Assembly (NCBI GenBank): GCA_037043015.1 | Contig: CM073327.1 | Span: 8,786,727 to 8,850,726, forward strand | Source: Bryum argenteum | Lineage: Eukaryota; Streptophyta; Bryopsida; Bryales; Bryaceae | Length of the DNA stretch: 64,000 nucleotides | Direction: 5' to 3' | Shown here: piece after piece, positions 59,891-64,000 of the stretch | Layout of the letters: each line of letters starts with the position of its first letter | Numbering within the stretch: position 1 is the first letter of the stretch | The notes under the pieces: generated by a model | What the model saw: the letters and a program-made list of their open reading frames with translations, nothing else | The model's database searches: none | What the model was told of the DNA's origin: nothing | Position numbers and translations under genes: made by a program

Positions 59891-62119
59891 TTACTTGTTG
59901 TTGTCCCTTGTTTCGTCTTTAGGCCGCTTTGCAGCAGGGACCTCCTGTGGCTCCTCCTCCGCATCGCTGTCGTCTTCGCTCTCGTAGGCTAACCCCAGCA
60001 AGCCTCCTTGATTAGCAGCAACCTTTGCAGGAGGTGGTGGTGCTGCTGCTGCTGCTGGTTGTGTGTCAGGAACAGACTCTTGTGAACTCGTGCTCAACTT
60101 TGTTGATTCCAATGTTGAGGGTGGCTCGCTTGAACGAGGTCGATCAGCCTTCACTTTCACTATGCTCCTCACCAGTACCTGTTGCCTGTAACATCACAAA
60201 AACAGGGTACTCAAACTTACCACTAGAATGAAGTTATGCAGGAAACTCGAATATAAAGAAATTTTTGAGTCATACACATATCTGAAAGGTCTTTCAAACT
60301 ATGTTCACATTTCTGAGAAAGAAAAACCAGAGACCTTATTGAGAAATATGATTTCCAGCCAAAAGGTAGACGAGCAGAGGTTCTTCTCCCCTGCCGGAAA
60401 GTAGACTCTTTCCTACCTTCAAGATAAAATGAAGGGAGAGAGAAAGGAAAGAAGAAGGAAAGCCACAAGATGGGGGAGAGAGAAAGAAAGGAACGAAAAC
60501 AAGAGAAATGAAGAGATGTGTAGACAAAGTCAAATCTCGAATCTATGGATCAAGGTTGATTGTTTTCAAGTCTCTCATTAGTGGAGGATCATAAATGTTC
60601 AATATTATAACACGATTGTGTTGATATTCGAAAGGGGGAAGGTTGGTATTCCTATGAAGGTTGACACCAACAATACAAAACGAGAGTGTTCTTACCGTAT
60701 TCCACTTCGAGGTTTAGGTTCTACTCGTATAGCAGGGAGTGTGGAGATCGACGCAGAATCCACCAAGCTTGCTGCTTTGTAATCTTCCGTCAAGGCAAAC
60801 TTCATGGTGAATCTCATCTACAATCCATGGGTCAAGTGACTATTCAAACATAACCTCCAAGCGTATAGATCTCACTCTTCCACTTCTGGTATAATGGTGG
60901 TCAAACAGACATTGTAAATGATCATGTCATTTGAAATTTGTATCCATGTTGACAATCCTTGTAACAGTGATCAAAGAGAAGAGCATCAAAACATCCAATT
61001 AATAAAAAGGAATGATCCTTATACGAATTCTTTGAACTATCTGATGAATAAGACGCCTCACACCACCCAAACATAAACTAGACATAGCTGAATCTCAAAG
61101 CTTATTGCAGCTCAATTTTACACTTGTGATAATACGGCTCTTGTGACTGATCACATATCGAACCCATGTACTTAGAATAAGCATTAAATTGTAGATTTTA
61201 GGGAGTAATACTGTTTGATGATTTAGAGAGTTCAATTTCAACTCAGACAGAACCTTCTTAGGCTAATGCAGACAGGATATTCTCATGTTAGGTTATTTGT
61301 CTCTCTCTCTCTCTTACTCATTCTCTCTCATAGCCAATGCACAAGGTGGGAGGGTTGAGAGGATATTTTGAAAGCTGCAAACGCCCGCTTCTCAGTTCGT
61401 CGCCGCAACCGCTCAGCATCCTCCTCAGCTTCCATTTGTTCTTTCAGGTAGAGCAAATCATCGCTATCCAAAGCTGCAAGTGATGCCAAAAGCCACATGA
61501 GTGAATCAATCACAATGCTTATAATGATAACGATGATAACCAAAATATTCATGATGAGTGGATAATTATATAACCAAGGGTTACTTCTGTTTAGGGCTAT
61601 ACCTCCACGACCATGAAGATATCCACCACGCTCACCGGCCACTTCCTGCATCTGCTTCATCACAAAAAGCAGCAAGGATCGTCAACCAGTCCATCCTTGC
61701 ACCAAACCCTAACCTTCATCTGGTACGCTTATGTTATTAACAACTCGTCATACTCGATCATATTGTGAAGTAAAAATGCCAAACCCTAGTGTAAAGTAAG
61801 CCAATAAATCTCTGCAGATTTCAATAACGGAGAGAACAGATGGTCCGTGATGGCGTTGTGACGTGTTCTAACCTTTGCCACCATGCGCTTGAACGCCAAG
61901 TCCTCATCGTCTGCTTTGTCCTTGCCACCTTTGGAGCCCCATTTCTTATCTGTGTGCTTCAAATTGTGCGTTAGTCAAAGCTAGTCAAATCGAACCAGTT
62001 TACAGTTTTTTATAAAAAAATGGAAGCTAAGCTTCTGTACTGCATTGTAATGAATGATCAGAGCTCGCACCTTTAGGGTCACTCAAATTGGTGAAATCTT
62101 TCACTTCTCTGCCTGCCAT
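59891..62119 (-). CDS. Nuclear protein resembling the FAM192A/PSME3IP1/Fyv6 family
   Basis: Six exons in phase give 240 residues: 62119-62071, 61949-61873, 61651-61603, 61473-61343, 60817-60696, 60185-59891. The N-terminus reads MAGREVKDFTNLSDPKDKKW, then a helical charged region (DEDLAFKRMVAKMQE; LYLKEQMEAEEDAERLRRRTEKRAF), a basic middle (RVEPKPRSGIR; VRSIVKVKADRPR) and an acidic tail with GLLGLAYESEDDSDAEEE. A charged helix with FK.MV and a late G-L-x-x-Y-x-S-x-x-D-S block recall FAM192A (proteasome activator-interacting) and yeast Fyv6 (late spliceosome), but the match is weak and made from memory. Exon 4 uses a poor donor (ctt|gtgcat); without it the frame stops eight codons later. It lies convergent with U1-C. 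Confidence 0.7.
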
Positions 62120-62640
62120 CTTGTAGTAGCGTTACTCCACTCCAGAAGCACACACACCGAACGAAAAGAAGACTAAATGCTCGTCAATCAAGCAATAGAG
62201 TCTTAAATAATTACGTAGAGCCCTATCCCGGGTTCAATTCGCAAACCTCCGCTTCTTGACACCACTTTCTCATTAGCCTGCTGGCAGAAATCCCAATCAC
62301 TCCACATGGTGACAAAACCCCATTCAGAAAATTCAATAACCTAAACCCTTGCGCGATTGCGCCCGCGAGCGATTCTCGAGTAGCGAAATTTTTGAAAAAA
62401 ACAGATGAGTTAGGGCGATGGATTAAGTGAGAGAGAGGGATAGGATTAGCGGCAAGACGTGCTCGGATCGATTGTGATGTTTGCAGCAAGGGGCGCTACA
62501 AGGAAGGAGGAAGGAATGAAGGGCAGGAAGAGAGGAGTGTTGTGTTCCCCGGAGAGCGGTGGATGAATGTTGTGTTCCCTGGCATGGATGGATGAAGAAT
62601 GAGGCTTACGTGGATGGCTGGGGACCGTCGTGACGTCGCT
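62120..62640. promoter_or_regulatory. Upstream region of the FAM192A-like gene
   Basis: Probable promoter and 5' UTR for the minus-strand gene. It includes purine-rich DNA at 62490-62600. No other gene is recognised. Confidence 0.4.
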
Positions 62641-62792
62641 AGTCAGATTTGGTGGGACCGCGAACTCGTGGCTCTGGAGGCTCCGGTTCGAATCCCCCTG
62701 GGCACCGTGCAGCCTTCGGGATTTTGATACAATGTGGAGAGGGGGACCGCCAGGCTGGCAGCCTTTGCAGCCTTTTGCCTGGCGGTTCCCCC
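62640..62792. repeat. GC-rich segment with B-box-like motif and a strong hairpin
   Basis: ggttcgaatcc (about 62682-62692) matches the polymerase III B box, but no full tRNA cloverleaf could be drawn. At 62741-62792, GGGGGACCGCCAGGC pairs with GCCTGGCGGTTCCCCC with one bulge around a 21-nt loop. Could be part of a tRNA-derived repeat. Confidence 0.5.
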
Positions 62793-62883
62793 ATTCCCTC
62801 CCTGTTGGTTCTTGTTCCCTGTACCGCCGGCTCTCTGGTCCAACTGGAAAGTCACTCCGTTTCTATATTGAATCAGTCAAAAC

Positions 62884-63224
62884 AGAAGTCCGCTAAGTAG
62901 CCCCAGTTGGTCCCCAGTCTGTCGTTTCGTGCCTTGTTTTCAATTCTCTGCCAAGTAGAACGGATTGGGGACCAAATGCAGCAAACTGAGGACTGTATGT
63001 AAACTAGGGACCAAATCACTCGGTCTTCCGCGCATCATGTTGTGGAATGGGCACCAAGTTGAATTGGGAACCAAACTCTAAAAAACCATCAAAATCATGC
63101 ATTTTTGAGTTTAGTCCCTACTTCGATCTCAAAGTCAAATTTCCTGCCTAGTTCGACGTTTGGTCCCCAGTCCGACCAAAACTAGGTGTTTTGGTCCCTA
63201 GTCTGTTGTACTTAGCGGATTTCT
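62884..63224. mobile_element. About 341-bp TIR element with internal GGGACCAAA repeats
   Basis: The ends AGAAGTCCGCTAAGTA and TACTTAGCGGATTTCT are inverted repeats with one mismatch. Inside, (G)GGGACCAAA or its complement TTTGGTCCC occurs about eight times in both orientations. No coding frame. Target-site duplication not evident. Confidence 0.7.
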
Positions 63225-63419
63225 CTAATGTATTATTCATTAAGAAACAATATATCTGATCTATAGCGTACAAGCCTGGAGAGTCTTCAGTTTTTTATGA
63301 TTTTTGCAAATATCTAGAGGAATAGATGAGGTGGAAGTGAATTTAACCTTTTACCTCCTTTTACACGGAATTGCATTCCCATTTTAATTTTTTCATTCTT
63401 TAGAAGAATAACAACAGGA

Positions 63420-63535
63420 GACCTTTGTGGGTTGACATGGGTGTCCATTTGATCTACTCTTGATGATGGTGCCCAAATGACATAACGTTAGTGGTATAAG
63501 ATTACTAACCCTCTTGAAGGTTAACATTGTATGAA
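63420..63535 (-). repeat. SINE-tail-like repeat fragment
   Basis: Shares the ordered blocks gtgtccatttgatctac, gatgatggtgccc, gattactaaccctc and ttaacattgtatg with the fragments at 12715-12845 and 15465-15575. Confidence 0.55.
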
Positions 63536-63805
63536 CTTCCATTTTGAGTATTGAGTGCAACACAAGTTGCCTCGTGGATGCATTGCTTGGAGGATGGATT
63601 GTAATGACAATGGGAGGAATGAGAGGTACTTAGAAACCCTCTTTTTTATAACAGTAGAGCAAGTTGTCTTTCGCGTATAACTACAAGACTACCATAGTCT
63701 ACAATTACATAACTGAACGTTTTACCTAGATTGAATAAAAGGCTAATGTATCAAGTTATTCGATAATCTAACACCTCGCAATGAATATGTATTACAAAAT
63801 GTTTT

Positions 63806-64000
63806 CAGAGTGTATATGAGTTTTTATAGGGCGTGAAGTGATCTTGTATTGCAATGGTTAGCCATAGCCCTCCCTTTGAAAGTTTGTCACATTGAAGAAA
63901 AATTATCAGAGTATATGTGAGTGATTATTGGGCGTGGAAGTGATTTTGTGTTGCAATGGTAAGCCATAGTCCTCCCCTCAAATGTTTGTCACGTTGAAAG
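63806..64000. repeat. 101-bp tandem repeat running off the window
   Basis: Unit 1 (63806-63906) and unit 2 (63907-64000, cut by the window edge) share 'cagagt.tatatgag', 'ttgcaatggt(t/a)agccatag' and 'tttgtcac(a/g)ttgaa'. More copies may lie beyond the window. Confidence 0.8.

Noticed and set aside
1..64000. CRISPR arrays, bacterial operons, ribosome binding sites or rRNA genes
   Set aside because: Genes have spliceosomal introns and plant features; no regularly spaced identical repeats with unique spacers and no rRNA sequence were seen.

Overview
The window looks like nuclear DNA of a land plant whose sperm are flagellated, most likely a bryophyte and probably a moss. This is inferred from three things. 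The genes are plant-type and rich in short GT-AG introns: a plastid-targeted aspartokinase/homoserine dehydrogenase and a fasciclin-like arabinogalactan protein. There is also a gene for an axonemal dynein regulatory complex protein (DRC7), which seed plants with non-motile sperm lack. Finally, the intergenic DNA is AT-rich and full of small decayed repeats. The species cannot be named from sequence alone. Splice sites were assigned by eye; where exons are listed, every junction keeps frame and uses GT..AG.

Left part (1-38 kb). A complete 18-exon AK-HSDH gene (578-6857, 913 codons) runs toward an intronless gene for an unrecognised multi-pass membrane protein (8035-9390, minus). From inside exon 17 of AK-HSDH to about 14.67 kb, the DNA reappears inverted at about 30.02-37.42 kb. 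The right arm carries a second intact membrane-protein gene (34489-35841, plus) and a dead copy of the last AK-HSDH exons. A third, gutted membrane-gene copy follows at 37.4-38.2 kb. The roughly 15 kb between the arms holds an intronless two-domain fasciclin gene (17473-18705, minus) and a stand-alone homoserine dehydrogenase gene (23757-26499, plus). The latter shares exon boundaries with AK-HSDH but lacks the kinase and ACT parts. AK-HSDH makes homoserine for Thr, Met and Ile synthesis under threonine feedback; the solo enzyme would catalyse the second committed step without that control.

Middle part (38.9-55.6 kb). A 35-exon minus-strand gene (38892-47874) encodes about 1,591 residues: leucine-rich repeats, Kelch repeats, then a full DRC7-like region. 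Head to head with it, across 2 kb of degenerate tandem repeats, lies an 18-exon gene for a coiled-coil protein (49928 to about 55632). The shared promoter region suggests, but does not prove, co-expression in sperm.

Right part (57-64 kb). An intronless U1 snRNP C gene (58133-58690, plus) is followed by a six-exon minus-strand gene (59891-62119) that resembles the FAM192A/PSME3IP1/Fyv6 family. Small inverted-repeat elements, hairpins and tandem repeats fill the rest.

Repeats include a 154-bp foldback element with a target-site duplication and an empty paralogous site, two elements sharing CTACACTAAAT termini, a third TIR element near 63 kb, tRNA-like SINE heads, and decayed tandem arrays (unit roughly 120-280 bp) beside four genes.
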